Part shown: one piece after another, positions 1 through 13,512 of the stretch | Position numbering within the stretch: position 1 is the stretch's first letter | Layout: the number at the start of each line of letters is the position of its first letter | Assembly: GCA_025345505.1 (NCBI GenBank) | Contig: JANVCC010000020.1 | Location: 49,270,401-49,334,400, forward strand | From: Todiramphus chloris collaris | Taxonomy: Eukaryota > Chordata > Aves > Coraciiformes > Alcedinidae | Reading direction: 5' to 3' | DNA: 64,000 nt | Made by a program: the position numbers and the translations under genes | The notes under the pieces: generated by a model | What the model was told of the DNA's origin: nothing | The model's database searches: none | Seen by the model: the letters and a program-made list of their open reading frames with translations, nothing else

Positions 1-116
1 AAAAGAAAAGAAAAGAAAAGAAAAGAAAAGAAAAGAAAAGAAAAGAAAAGAAAAGAAAAGAAAAGAGAAGAAAAGAAAAAAGAGAAAAGAAAGAGAGGAG
101 AAAAGAGAAGAAAAAG
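1..116. repeat. (AAAAG)n microsatellite
   Basis: About 13 perfect AAAAG units from the window edge, degrading into purine-rich sequence up to about 116. It may extend to the left of the window. Confidence 0.97.
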
Positions 117-235
117 TGCCAACTCCTAGAATCTCAAGAATTTCAGTGTTCCTTACCTTTTAGCTTCTAGTCCACAGAGTTATAGAGAAAATCCTGGAAA
201 CATGATCCCTAAGTTATTTTTGCTTAAAAATATTA

Positions 236-283
236 TATTTTATTTTATTTTATTTTATTTTATTTTATTTTATTTTATTTTAT
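236..283. repeat. (TTTTA)n microsatellite
   Basis: About nine tandem TTTTA units, only 120 bp from the AAAAG tract. Confidence 0.97.
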
Positions 284-3200
284 AACTGTCTTATAAGTAA
301 AGACAGTTACATGACCAGAAGCTGTGGTCATAACATTGCAAAGCTCAACTTGTGATTTAAGAACCACTAGAAATCACAAGACTGTAGATCACTCCCCTGT
401 ATATTCTATAGGTTATGATCAAATCACTAGAATTATCCCATCCATATATTATTTATTATGTATATTTTTCTGCCTGGAAAGAACTTCCATTGAAACTTTT
501 TTTTATTTTTTTAAACAGATACAATGAAAAAAAAAAAATTACTTCTAAAGATACACATAATTCTGCTGAGGAATTCCCTATGTACTAGGCTACTTTAGAC
601 ACATAGACCAGCCAATTCAAACTGTCTTACACATATACAGTTGCACTACCAAGTACTGTGAAAGTAATTCATGATCGAGAGGCACACTCAACGCCGACAG
701 TCCACTTTTCACCTAGTTTTGTGTTCTAACGGACATCTGCCTTGTGGGAACTGCAATCCGTACACAGTAAGAACATTTGTTTAAAGTAGAGAAATGACAG
801 ATTTTTAACATCCCCTGTGGCTCAGCAAACAAAATGACTCTACGCTGGTACTTTGGAACCCCCTGGATTTTGCAGTTTGTAGGAAGTCTATTGCATCCTT
901 CTCCAGAAAGTACTAAACTAACAACCCTGCGTGTTTATTCCTGTCAAGTAGTAGCTGGCAAGTGAGAAATACACTTCAGTATGCAATGCCTTTTACTGAT
1001 AATATTTTACATATAAAGCCTATATTTTTACATTAATTTAATTGACCAAACAAATCAATATGGGAACAAGAACATCAGTTTGCATGTTTCAGCATAATGT
1101 CCTAGTAAACAGGGACCTGCACATACAGACCCAAGCAATGTTAGAAACCAAAGCTTAGCCTGGAGAGTCTCACACCATTTCTAAATCTTGCAAGCCACTC
1201 ACAACATTTATAAAACAGTCAGCAAACAATTTGCCTTTATGAGTTTATTTCCTGGTGTTGTAAGAAGACTATTTTTTACCCTACAAAAAGAGAATCACAG
1301 ACTGTGGGCAAAGGTACCTGATGTGAGGCACAGCCTATATCTACTGGAGCAGTATTTGCAGGGTGCAGATTAGCAGCTTCACTTAGTTTGAACCCTGCTG
1401 TGGAATGTACTGACAAGAATCAAGCTTGAGATAACGGGAGCTGTAAGAGTCTCTCGGGGTCTTGGGGCATAGATAAAGCATGGAGCAAATGCCTTCAGAT
1501 GCTTTAAGACTTCCTTGTTCCAGAAGTGTTCTTTCAGGACACTTCACTAGGGATGACTGACTTCTCCGGTTGCTATGAGCAAGACTACCTGTGTGCACAA
1601 CCTGCTTTTTTCCTAGGTGGATGGTGTGAGCTACAGGTGATCTTGCCAGGTTTCAGTGCTATTTATCTTCTCCAGGCTGTCTGGATTAAAAATGACCCTG
1701 TGTGTATATTAAAGTCCCTTTTTCACCTGGCCACACCAGCTTTAACAATCTCTACCACTTACTGAAACTTTCACTGCAATTGATTTGGGGGTTTTTCTCT
1801 ACCTTGAAATTAGAAGTATATTCTCAAATTTACAGTGTATTTACATGGGAGAAAAATATCATGCTAATTTATGCCTGAACCCTGCAACTGCTTTCACATG
1901 CACTTGCCTTTACTAGCATACCATTCCCTGGAATGAGTGGATTCCAGCAAGCTGGTGGCAGTGGCAGCAATCTGAAGCCTGCTTCAAACTGTTTGCAGCA
2001 TCAGGGCTTTCTCCTCCTGGAATGCATCATTGTAAAGGAGCACACTTTTCAAATAAGGCATCTGCATTCAGGCACTGACACTCACTGGAGAGTCTTAAAT
2101 GCTTCTTTTATGTAACTAAAGGTCAAACTGAATCTCCAAATGTGGAATTTCTGACATCCAATTAAGTAGCCCACATTAAAAATTGGGCCAGTGTTTAATT
2201 ATGCTTGGAGAATACGTGAGTTCAGCTGAGACAATTCACACTCACCTCATGTGTTTCTCAGTGTTTTCGATGGTGGAACTGAATAAATATTCTTTTGCTC
2301 CACAGATGCACTGGATCAAGGTTGAGCTTGTTACACATAAAAAATAAATCAGATCATATTTCCTTGACTTCATTTTTCCAGCTTTGTCATTCTGTCTAGG
2401 AGCATACTGCACGGTTAAGCCAGGCATGGCTATGCATGTTAATAACCCTTGGAAAACTATGGATACTTGTGTGCAAAATCCTTTTTGTTTTTTTTCCAAA
2501 GAAACAGTCAAAGTGCACCTGATGAAAGATACTTTTCTTTCTCTCTTTCTTTTTTTTTTTTTTTTTTTTAATTAAAGCCTGTGTTTCAGAAACCCTAAAT
2601 AGAACCAAAACTCTGGTGCTGCTTTTCAAATCAAAAGGACAGTACAGTCTTCACATGATATGGCTCCTGGCCAGTTGTTTAATGCTTGCAGGTCAATAGA
2701 CAACAAACCCAGATTCTGCTGAGTAATTGACAAACCATGTATCAGGCACAGGAAGGGAACAACTGTGCTTTCTTTCACCTAAGATCCTCTGTTGAATCCC
2801 TGGGCTCTCAGCCCCTTTTTATTTTATCATTCACAAATGTCTACCTTGAGCTCCCTTCAGGCACAACAGACTAACTGCATGCCTGAAATAAAATGAGACC
2901 CCTGGTAAGCGGTGGGTGTCTCTGGTCATTCAGAAGCCAGGCCAGCTGTTCATCATGCTCCTTGAGTTCTGTCTGCCAAAGAGGTCTAGATCCACTGCTC
3001 TCAGTTTAAATCGTTTGTGGATGAATGAACAAGAACTTCCTCCAAAATATTTTTTATTAATGGAGTCATGACACCAAATGTCAGTGCATCACCAAAAAGT
3101 CAATAAAATCCAGTAACCTACTCTAGCTTGTTTGTCAGTTGTCTGTGTTTTAAGGTAAATATCTCTTTGCAAAAACAAACGTTAAAAGTTTTTGCACAAA

Positions 3201-6200
3201 AATGTTCCCCAAAACACCAACAAAGAAGTAGCCTTCCTTTTATTATGTTTTTTTTTCCCAGATTATTCACTGCATGTTTAAAAGCAACAAACCTACTGGT
3301 TAAGGGAAGATTTCTGCTGAAAGGCACCTGAGAAGAGTAGAGAACACTAATACCAACAGGACCCAATGCCTGCTACTGCCCAGGAAAATCACTGGATTAT
3401 TTCACCCCTTCTGTCCACTCCCAATCATGGCAGTCATAAAGGGAAACAAACAACACCAGACCACCAACCAACACTGCAACCCCTTACTATAACGTGATAT
3501 GCCTCAGAATAGATACACCAGCACTGAAGTGGCATAAGAAGCTACTAATATTTCAGTTTATATTATTGTCCAGATTCTTGGAGATACTGCCTCTACTATA
3601 TCATAACAGTAATACCTTGTAATTCACTCCAGTGAAGTTGCAGCAAAGTCCAGCAACATAAGCACAGAGGTTTCAACTCTTTCTGTGGCCCTAAGACACT
3701 ACACAGTGACATAAAGCTATCTCTGTGCATGCTGCTTCCATTAATGCTGAATGGGTAACTGTCATCTGGAAGAGCAGTGAAGACCTGGTGAAGAATCTAA
3801 GAGTGTGTTCTGAGTACATGTGTCCAGTCAACGCTGAGTTATGCCTTGTGGTGCAAAGACTTAATGATTCATAGTCCTTCAGTGATGAGCACTGATTGTC
3901 TGAGTGGCTAAACCCTGATATTTATCCATGAGTTTGATGCCCACCTTCTTTGAAGGAGACACTGAGTAGTTCCAATAGCATCACACACAGCTGTTTCCAC
4001 CTGCTTTTATTAGCCAGGAGAGCTGCTGTTCTAACAGCTATTGCTTTCAGTGGTCTTTTTAGGGGTTTCTAACCTTTGTGGTGTTTCATGGTGCTAAGCA
4101 TAAGGTGTGAGGACTGTGCCCACCTGATAGTCTCAGAGCAATAGAATTACTTTCCAAATCTAGCTCCAACAGGGAACATGGATAGTTTTGCAAAGATGCA
4201 GAGTTCGGATCTTTAGTTCACTTAGTCTAAAGGAAATAACCTTCCCTGTATGGTCTGTGGGAAGTAGATCCCTCCTAGACTTCCTTTCTTCCTACTAGTG
4301 TTTGTACTACTGGAGGAGAAGATCAGAATAGAAAAACATCAATTTCTTCCCCTCAAAGGTTCTTGAAGAATGTTGTGAGGATGCGACCTTTCAACAAGGA
4401 CCGTCCTATCCACATAGCACACATGTGAATGTGTAGCAAAGTAAAAGGAGTAAAAAAAACAAACATGTGAAATAAAGGAAAACCAGTCAAAACCAATAAA
4501 TGCTTGTGTTCGAACATTGCTGATAATTGCAACATGCAGAACACAAGAGACGGACAACAAAAGCTGGGGTTTGTGTCTAAGCTTTTCCTTTACCTCAAGA
4601 GACAAACTCTCACCTGCTTGCTGATCTGCTTCCCCCACAATTCCCATTTTTTCAATAACACGTAGAATTGTGTCTTTAACAAGGTCAACAAGGTACAAAG
4701 GGCACAGGTAGAGGAGTTCTAACTTTAGGTCACAATGATTTCTGTCAGGAAAATTACTTCAGCTTTGGAAACACAAATGCATCTTCAAAGATTTAAGGGA
4801 GAGCTGCTGTTTCTGCATGTTTGTTTCTTTTCCTTGTGTGACACTGAGAAATGTGATTCCTCTTGTAACGGTAGGAAAATTCCAGTATCCATCATTTTGA
4901 AGGATTACAGTCAGTGCCATTACCTTGTAAGTGCACTCCTAGTCTAAATTACATTTTCTCTTAGGGCACTCTGAAAGTGAAACTGAGCATGAGACTTGAA
5001 ATTAAACTGGATTGGGAATGGAAAGCCTGGGGACCCTTCCTCTTTCCAAAAGTCACTGAAGCCATTTTACTTTGCAACAGCACTGTATAATATAGTTCCA
5101 TTGGCCTGGAAGACAAAGCTCAATTTGTTTGAGTAGCTTGGAGAAATGGAATTGTTACGACTTACAAAGGTAAGTCAGAAGTTCTTTTTAGCTTGATGTT
5201 CAAATGCCAGTTTTCACCTCCCTTATGTTAGTGTTTCAGGCCTTCTATATACTTCTGAGCAATTTCATTTGCATAATGCTCTGCTGGCTTTCTCCAGAAT
5301 TAATCAAGTACAACCATCATATCTATTTCTGCACACATGTAGGGCCTAATACATTTTTCCATCTTTGACATTTTTCATAGAACTGAGATTGAAAACCTAA
5401 CGTTTCATTTCTAAAATAAACCGCAGACAAGATTTTCAAAAGTGCCTCAGCATTTCTGCTCTCCTTGAAATCAGCACTTGAAAATTCAGCCTTTCCTGTG
5501 ATTACAAGCAAAACCATAAAAATGTAAGCTGATGCAATCTCATCTTCTCTGTCTGGTTTGAAACAACGTCTGAGGGTTGTGAACTTCCCATCTCTCATCC
5601 TAGAGGAGTATATCTGAAACCAGAAGATGACAGCCTGCGTCAACATTGTTAACTCTTCCACAGCTGTCAGCAGAAATGCTCAGCTGAACTTCTGTAGTCT
5701 GCCATTTGTTTTCCTCAGTGCCATAAAAAAAAAAAACCCAGTTAAAACCTAATATGTACCCAGTATCTTTCTGCACAACTCACTGGAAAGAGTGGAGTAG
5801 CTCATACAAATTACAGCACAAGGGAACTGAAAACACAAAAGGCAGCTGAGAGCAGTCGAGCTCCTCTAATCTCCAGAACACCTCCACAATGGCATTTTCC
5901 TCCTCTTCCAAACAATCCTCTTTGCTGCCACCATGCCCCAGCCTGATGCAAGGGCTATGCAAAAGGTTCTACAGTAGAAAATCAGATAGAAAATCTCTCT
6001 GAAAGAGACCACAAAAACCTTATTTCCTACCAACCCCAAGCTCTTAAATCAGACAGGAAATAAAAATAACTGAAAGACATTTATTTGAAGCTCTTTCATT
6101 TTAAACCAAGTTTACAATTTATGTAAGCAGAAGACAGAACTCAGGGGGATGTTGATGTTGGCAATAATTGATGCAAAACTGTTGTGCTGGGAAGGCACCA

Positions 6201-7600
6201 CTTCGACCAAGGACAGCAGAACTCTAACACACTCTATTAAGCAGCTGAGCAAGAGTTCTTGGTGCTTTTCCTCAAAAATTACATAGCTACTAGTTGGACT
6301 ATGTAAAGCCACAGTTTTGTCCTCGGATGTACTCTCCCTAGGATTTTAGAAGTTCACAGGCTATAAATACAATTACGTCAGTATACTTCTTCCTCTGTTT
6401 GGAAAGAAAATGTGGTATTGCTGAACTGCCTTGTTCTCAGGTTGCCCAGATGACTCTTATGCCATTCTTGCTGCCTCTTACTCAGCTGACACGGTGCCAC
6501 AATGGTAGCATTAGAAAAGTTTCTGCTGTCATACTAAAAATAATTTCACAACCTCAGTCTAGGCAGATTTACAAGCAGTTAACAGTCCGATAATTTCAGT
6601 AGATCACATATTTGGTAGGATTTTGGAAACATAATCTATTTGTTTTCATTTTCACTTTTTCCTTGTTTTTTTCTATCATTTACTCTCGCCAACAAGTGTG
6701 TTGAAATGTAAAGGAAATCTATTTTATGTACTGTTATAGCTTTTTCAAACCACAGCCATCAAGTAAATATTTGCAGATATTCTGTGGTTTAATTAGTTGG
6801 CTGTGTTCTGCTTAAAGCGTGTGCATAACGTTGGTCTATTGGCAGAACACCACCACTAAGGAATGCTTTTGTTTCTTCTCTTTTGTGGATGTGATATTTG
6901 CCATTATCTGGTATATAAGATTAGGAGTGTTACATGAATATACTGATTTTGGCATTGAAGTTTGGAAGTAACTGTGTAGATCCTCTTCATCATGTTTCTA
7001 TGGTTATTCATAAATATTATGGCAAACCTCAGTCGATATATGCCATTTGCAAATGAAATATACCTTTTTTCAAGTTGCTGAAAGCTGTTTTCTTTCAAAA
7101 CGCATTTCAGAGTACTCAGAGAAATTCAGTCAGCTCCGTATTAATGTCATTTAGAGGATGCCCAATGCAAACACAGTTATTGGGTGCCAGTGTGTTCGTA
7201 TTTCGACCAGTACACCACTTCTATGCACTGTTTACTGGGTTTGTAGGGGAGGACAAGTGGGAAGAGTGGAAAGGCTGCTATAATGAAATTTAAGATAAAT
7301 GAAATTTAAAGTCCTTTGGCAGTGTCTTTATTCTCTGAAAAATTAGTGCACTGTCTGGAAAATTAAAGGAAATCTGATCTGTAACTCCACTGGAAACCAC
7401 TTGTCATCTATTGTCCAGATATGAGAAATGTTACTTTTCCTCTTCCACACAGGCTGCAAGTAGCAATCCATCTGAATGCTTTGTGAGGACTGGAAGGCCA
7501 ATAGATACCAAACACAAGCATCAAGTCTGGCTTCCTGGATGAAACAAGCCATGGAATTTCAAATCCTATAACTCCTGTTCCAGCAACAGGCACGGTCATC
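284..7600. other. Intergenic, no gene recognised
   Basis: AT-rich unique sequence apart from the poly-T tract. Several minus-strand open frames near 4.6, 5.5 and 6.2 kb are leucine-rich but match no family I know and are not annotated. No tRNA, SINE or LINE was recognised. Confidence 0.6.
2532..2571. repeat. CTTT-rich / poly-T tract
   Basis: A pyrimidine stretch (cttttctttctctctttc) leading into a run of more than 20 T. Confidence 0.9.
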
Positions 7601-7611
7601 AGAAAGAAATC

Positions 7612-7800
7612 CATTCTTGATTAAAAAATTCCCAGTGATGGAGATCCACTATGTTCCTGGATAAATTTTTCCATACTTGTTAAATAACCTCATTGTTCAA
7701 AATGCAACCTTACTCCTACTTTGAACAGATCTATTTGTTGGCTCGTTACACCTTCATCTGTCAGAATAAACTCCATAATTACAGTCTTTTGACAGTTAGA
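7612..7800 (-). mobile_element. Old CR1-type LINE 3' fragment
   Basis: The plus strand reads like the reverse complement of a CR1 3' region: a segment like 'gtgatggagatccactat', then a 'cctcattgttcaaaatgcaa'-like stretch, then 'acaccttcatctgtcagaat'. Many substitutions point to an old insertion. No ORF remains. The assignment comes from memory of the CR1 consensus, not from an alignment. Confidence 0.6.
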
Positions 7801-10800
7801 ATGTTGCACACTGTGAACAAGGTATTTCTCCTCAATGAGACAAAGAGTTCCTCCTGAACTACTTTCATGTTTTGATGTAAAGGAGTGTTATTTATTTACT
7901 CTTCTTTATTTTGCCTTTTAAATACTTGGTGTACAGAACTAGTCTGCATACAGAGACTGTGTCATGCTTTACCACAAGGATAACTGCTATCTGGTTTAGT
8001 TTTTTCTGCCTTTAATATGATCATTACTATTAATATTATTTTAAGAGTTAAGAACCCCTCCATATGCCTTCACCTCCATCAACCATGACCTCCAATGGAA
8101 CTGAAGCAGATGAAATACTAAGATGAACAGTCAGCATGAAGATCTTGTTCATAGATATCAGAATGATATGAGACTTGCAAACATTTGATCCTATCTCCAG
8201 GGGCCATCACTCAATGTAAGAATACCCACAATCTACTCAGTACTCTGTATCCATTCCTGTTTAGAAATTAAAATTGCAAAAGCAAGAAGAAACTGTTCAT
8301 TTCCCCAACCTTTTGGACAGGAATAGAGCTGAGCAGTAAAACAAATTTCTTGGAAAACCTCCATCTCTTTTCTTTTGTTTGTGGGTAGCTTGAGATATTC
8401 TCAGATTTATTTGAAAGGACTTGTGAACTCCTGCCATTTCCCTCCCAAAAATAACTTACGAGAAGTTTGCTGTTAACATTTCATTATTTAATTTATTACA
8501 CTGCATTGTGTAAGCTGTTTACAAAAATTAGTCATTACTTTTTCTGTCCCATCACTGGTTACTCCGCAAAGGTCAAATCAGGAACTTTACGCAGAAATAA
8601 GAAATGTTTCAGCCAGTGCTTTAGTAGCCATATATAAAACAGTCTCCCTGTGAATGTTACAGAGTAAGTATCAGAGAAGAGCTCTGACAGCAGGAGGCAC
8701 ATGTTTTGGTGTGGGATCACAAGTTCAGGATGAAAAGAGACAAGCAGTAGAGCTCCATACACAACTGCTAAACAAAATCCTGCTTCTTCCAGCACCTTCC
8801 TGGTTGCTGCATCATATATTGTTAACTACACTATAAATATTCTTGCTGCTTCATGCACATAGAGGAAAAATGAATGCAAAGGCATTGTGAAGAGGTGCTG
8901 CCTTACAGCACCTGCTTAGGAATACAGAATGGGGTCAGGATGTGGACAGCCAGCTGGCACATTTTGGAGCAGCATTTGGACTGACTATACACTTATTTAA
9001 TAACACTTTGATAGCTTGCACCTCTAGGACCAAGGGAACAGAGCCATGAATTAAAGCTTCTGCTTCCTAAGAGTTTGTAAATTGAGGATATCACCCCGTA
9101 TTTCTATGTAGAAGTACCCTTTAAAGATAGCATTCTTTCTACATTTAGAGCTTTTTCTGGCAGTCTCTTATCTAGTGCCTGAATACGGTTCAAATCCAGT
9201 CCCAAACCTGACATTTGTGCATGCTTCTATCCAGTATATTCTCAGGCAAAACTCCATTGGCTTTGAGAAGGTTTTTGCTTGAGCAAGAACATCAGGTCTG
9301 ACCTTTAAATTGCACAGTGACAATTAATAACATCTCAAAACAGAGAATTTTTTGAAAAAACTCAATACAAAAAATCCAGCCTGATACAGAATACTTGCTG
9401 CCGCTGAAGCTCTCTTCTCCCTAAACTAACATAAATAAACCATTTTTTTCCAAAGCTGCTTTGTCAACCCTTGAAGAATCTCTTCAGAGTTCAAGATTTA
9501 TTAAATCAGCACCTTTCTGAGTGCCCATGCTTGCATCAAGTTCAGCAGCACAGTCAGAAGACTACAATTCCTATGTAGCCTAAACCAGCTATACATCCAC
9601 GTACTTCTGTGGCAGAGTGGGAGTGAGAGCTCAGCTCTCATCCAGTCCTCTATCCACTAGTAAATGGTTCCCCCCCCCCCCCCTTCAACCTTAAGACAAG
9701 CAAAGGAGAGGGTGTGGTTTGGAGTCCAGTCTAATTTATCTCCTCTGTAAATCTTATGAATTGCTATCTAAACAACTGTTTTATAAAGCAAACCCTTTGA
9801 CTGATCGGTCCCATGTGACATAGGACCTGGTCAGATAGGTATCTCTTCACTTATTCCATGAATGTGAGAGAGAGATCAGCATAAATTTCATGTCAAATCT
9901 ATGTTTATTTCATTAGACTATTAACTACACAGGACAACAAAACCTGCCGCTGAAAGGAGGAAAGTGACTTTATACTGTGGAGAAGACCAGGTAAGTAACT
10001 GTAAGTTTATGAGCTAGTCCATCATTTCATTCCATTCATTCATCCACTCACACTTTTTAATTTTTTTATTTCTGACATTCAAGTCAGAATTCCACTTTTC
10101 AAAATGGCCTGAAACTCCCTCATCTTTCCAATGGCTGGAGAACAAATACTGAAGTATGCAGAGATCACCCAGCTTAGCCCAGTGTTTGAATACAGAGTTC
10201 AACAAGAGGCACTTTACCTTCTCATTCAGACCTGCCTGATGCTGAGGTGGGGGTGAAATCTTGGCCCCTTGGAAGACAAAAGCAAAATTCCCACTAATTT
10301 TAGCACAAACAAAGTTTCTCACTTCATATGTCCTAGCTCAGAAAGGGAAGGCTAGAAAAGGAGTAGTTTGGAGTTGCTTTTTTTTTTTTTTCCTTTGCTT
10401 TCTACACACAGGTAAGACAGCATAACTGTTGTCACTTACAGGCATTAGAATTCTTAATTTTGGACGCTGCCTTTTTTACCAAAAACATTGCCAGGCAGAC
10501 TGAAAGCTGTAGCCTAACAAGGAACAGCAAATCATTAATTTAGATCAACTACTCTAGTCATCTTTTGCAGCTCTGGGGAAAATAATTGCCCACGTGCTGC
10601 TTAGGCCAGTAGCAGAGTTGTGCTGCATCGTGAGTTAATTATGGAGTGTGATGCTTTAGGGAAGGGCATATCTCCTCCAGTTTTCTTGCTTTAAGTGTTC
10701 TGTTCTGTTCTTTCACCAGAAACAATCTCATGTTTTAACATTTCTATTAGTTCTAACACACCTTGTACAAGTGTGACATGCCCCTCCTCATTTGTCTTGA

Positions 10801-12450
10801 AGATTGATGGGAACTGCCCATTCTCTCCCTAGCTTGCGAATATATTCTTTAGCATGTGAATAAACCTTAGATGAGAACTCTATACATGCTTGGATCCATT
10901 TCCTTGAAACGCATTCTACAATACCCAAGAAAGAAAGCTGAACCTTTAGGCAAACCTGTAGACAAAGTGCTGTCCAACACTTCAAGCACTGCTGGTAAAA
11001 TACCTGGTTCTTCTGTGCTTTTTAATGCTATTTTCTTGATCTATTTTATGGTAACACATTTTGGTAGGACCTGAGTATCCTGGTGTATAAAATTGACCAT
11101 AATTGAGAGTACACACAGTGTCCATAGAAAATAGGTTTCTCTCTGCCCTGTCTTTGGGAATTAAGAACTCTTGATTGGACACAATTTTTTTCCCAAGTGC
11201 ATTCGTTTGTAATTTTAAGATCAAATGATTTCATGGCATTTTGTTATTTAGCATGGGGTAGATTGGATTTTGGCAGGATTGGAGAGTCTTGAGATAGGAC
11301 ACTGTACAAATGGAATTACTTTCACATGTTTTTCAAAGAGGAATATTTTATATTGTTTCCCACTGATGGTCAGATCCTTTACTGCCTTTGGAAGGCCTTG
11401 CAAGGTCAGATCCTTTCGCAAAACAATAATTTATTTTTCTGCTCCCTCTCCACAGTTCCACAGCTGTAACAGTCTTTATTAGCTTCAAAGTGAGCCCTGT
11501 GGGTCCACAACTTAAAACAAAGATGGTTGTTCCCTATTTTGATTAACGTCACTTAGAGTGGCTACCAATGAACAGACCACCTCTATGTGCATACTCAAGT
11601 GTGTCAGCACCCAGCACAGAAGAGTTTTAGATATCATATCCTCTAGTTACTTCTGCAATGACACTGTTAATACGGTTAAAATCTGATAAATTTAATTTGG
11701 TGATTTCCCTCTCCTGCAAGTGTTTTTGACCATGCTGCATTACAACAGTTAGCTGATAGGGGAAGAACATAGCATTTTAGTCCTGACAGCTGTTAGTGAG
11801 GATGAGCTCACTGGACTCATGGAGTCACAGAAAACATGGAGTGCCTAGAAAATTTCTAAATCAACATCCAGCCTCAGATTTTCTTCTGTATTCTTCTACT
11901 TTCTATTCCAGGCTATGTTCATCTTTATGCTTGCTGTCATACTAACTTTTAATCTTTTACCAGTTCATTGTAAATCTTGGTATCGTTAAAACAACAGAAC
12001 TGAATCATGTTAAGGCATACGTCTTGACAGGATGGAAGGCTACAAAACAGGAAGTCTTTAAGATAAGTCCATAGCTCAGAAAGTATCACACAGAGGCCTT
12101 AATAACTACTGAGCTGTAGAATTACCAGTTTTGCCAAAAGCAACAGATTTCCTTCTGATCTCAGAGCAACTGTTTCCACACAAATCACATATGGAGGCAT
12201 TTTACAGGGGTTATGTTATCTATGCCTCTTCTGTTTTCTCCCTGCATAGATTTTTGTATTTTGACACTACTTCTCCTCCCATATAAATGACCTTGTAAAT
12301 TAAATTTATAGCTTCACAACTTGGGTCAGACCAGTACAGTTTGTTCCAGTTTGGAATATAGAATAGGAAGGAGTGCTCTTAATGGGTTTAGGAGAGACAT
12401 TACTGCTTGGGAATGGAAACAGACTCCACCAATCTCTAGAACAACAAACA
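7801..12450. other. Intergenic, no gene recognised
   Basis: Unique AT-rich sequence with a poly-C run at 9670-9683. A short stretch near 9230-9310 resembles a dispersed amniote repeat (ACTCCATTGGCTTTGAGAAG). Open frames near 8.6-8.8 and 10.0-10.3 kb are judged to be chance. Confidence 0.6.
9670..9683. repeat. Poly-C run
   Basis: Fourteen consecutive C in a mixed background. Confidence 0.95.
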
Positions 12451-12454
12451 GGGA

Positions 12455-12625
12455 ATTGGGAATCCCTTATTTCATCTTGGCTGGCTATGTGAACAAATCA
12501 TGAAGTGTTTCTGTGGCTCCAGTTCACCCATCAGTGAAGAGGAAATCTGATCATTCCTGTCTACTTCAGAGGGAATTGATCTGCACTAAGCACTGATGCA
12601 TTGGCAGAAATGACTATAAACACTT
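12455..12625 (+). mobile_element. Degenerate MIR-like SINE
   Basis: It carries worn copies of the MIR landmarks: 'ggctatgtgaacaaatca' for the CORE region, then 'tttctgtggctccagttcac' and 'ccatcagtgaagaggaaa', corresponding to the MIR 'CTCAGTTTCCCCATCTGTAA' block. Heavily diverged. Confidence 0.45.
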
Positions 12626-13384
12626 AAGTCTAGTTCTCAGTGGTAAATGATAAATCAATTCACTGTTCAGGAGAATGACTCCGACCCCAACACTCCTTTC
12701 CTATTCTGAGCATGTTAATTCTTACCCATGCAGTACTTATCAGATATGTCTTTGGAGCTGGCAGGCCCTTAGTTTTATTACCGTACGCATAGTGTGCTTT
12801 ATCCATCTTCTATAGTGAACACAATGAGTGCTGCAGATAAGCTGGTATTGTTCATTGCCAGAAAGGGAAAACCAGTTCTAATAAAAAATTATGACAACCA
12901 CTGTATATGTCATGTGCCAGTGTGTAAAGGCTTCAGGGAAACAGACAGAACATTTGGCCCACTCATCCTGAAAAGATGATTTGCCAGGCTTTAAATTTCC
13001 ATCACTTCAGCCTAATTTCCTATGTTGCTATTGGGTATATGCACTATTCACCCCTGGAAATCTTATAAAACAATCAAACAAAGTCTCAGACCATACAGTC
13101 ATGATGCAGAGACAAATGTTGAAATAGAGGGAGCATGAGAAGTCAAAACCTGCTAACATATTTGGGTGAAGAACACAATTCAGTAGGCAAAAACTGTATG
13201 GGCTGTTTTGTCATGGCTAGTGACAAATCCTGATTAAGGCAGCTGCGCAAAAAGCTGAATACATTTTTTTTCTCTAAATCTTTCCCACCCTTGTTTCCAC
13301 CCCAGACTACTGCAGCGTTTTGGCTGCCATTTTCATGCTAAAGGAGACAAAGTTTAGCAAGCAGTACACAAGACACTGTCAGCA

Positions 13385-13512
13385 CACTTGGGCTTTACAC
13401 TTAGCTATGCCAGTGACCTGCTGTTTGACCTTTTCCATCACCTTGTAGAAACAAACAGCACCTTTGTGTGTCTTTATTTCTGTTCCTACACTTTGCAAGT
13501 CCTATGAGCAGA
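13385..13512 (+). mobile_element. MIR-like SINE
   Basis: 'agctatgccagtgacctgct' followed by 'gtttgaccttttccatcacc' and 'tttgtgtgtctttatttctg' tracks the MIR CORE order (CTGCCACTGACTTGCTGTGTG, ACCTTGGGCAAGTCAC, CTGTGCCTCAGTTTC). An ancient, inactive relic. Confidence 0.6.

Noticed and set aside
9187..9197. GGTTCAAATCC, a perfect tRNA B-box-like string
   Set aside because: No A box, acceptor stem or cloverleaf can be built around it. It may be a SINE remnant but is not a tRNA gene.
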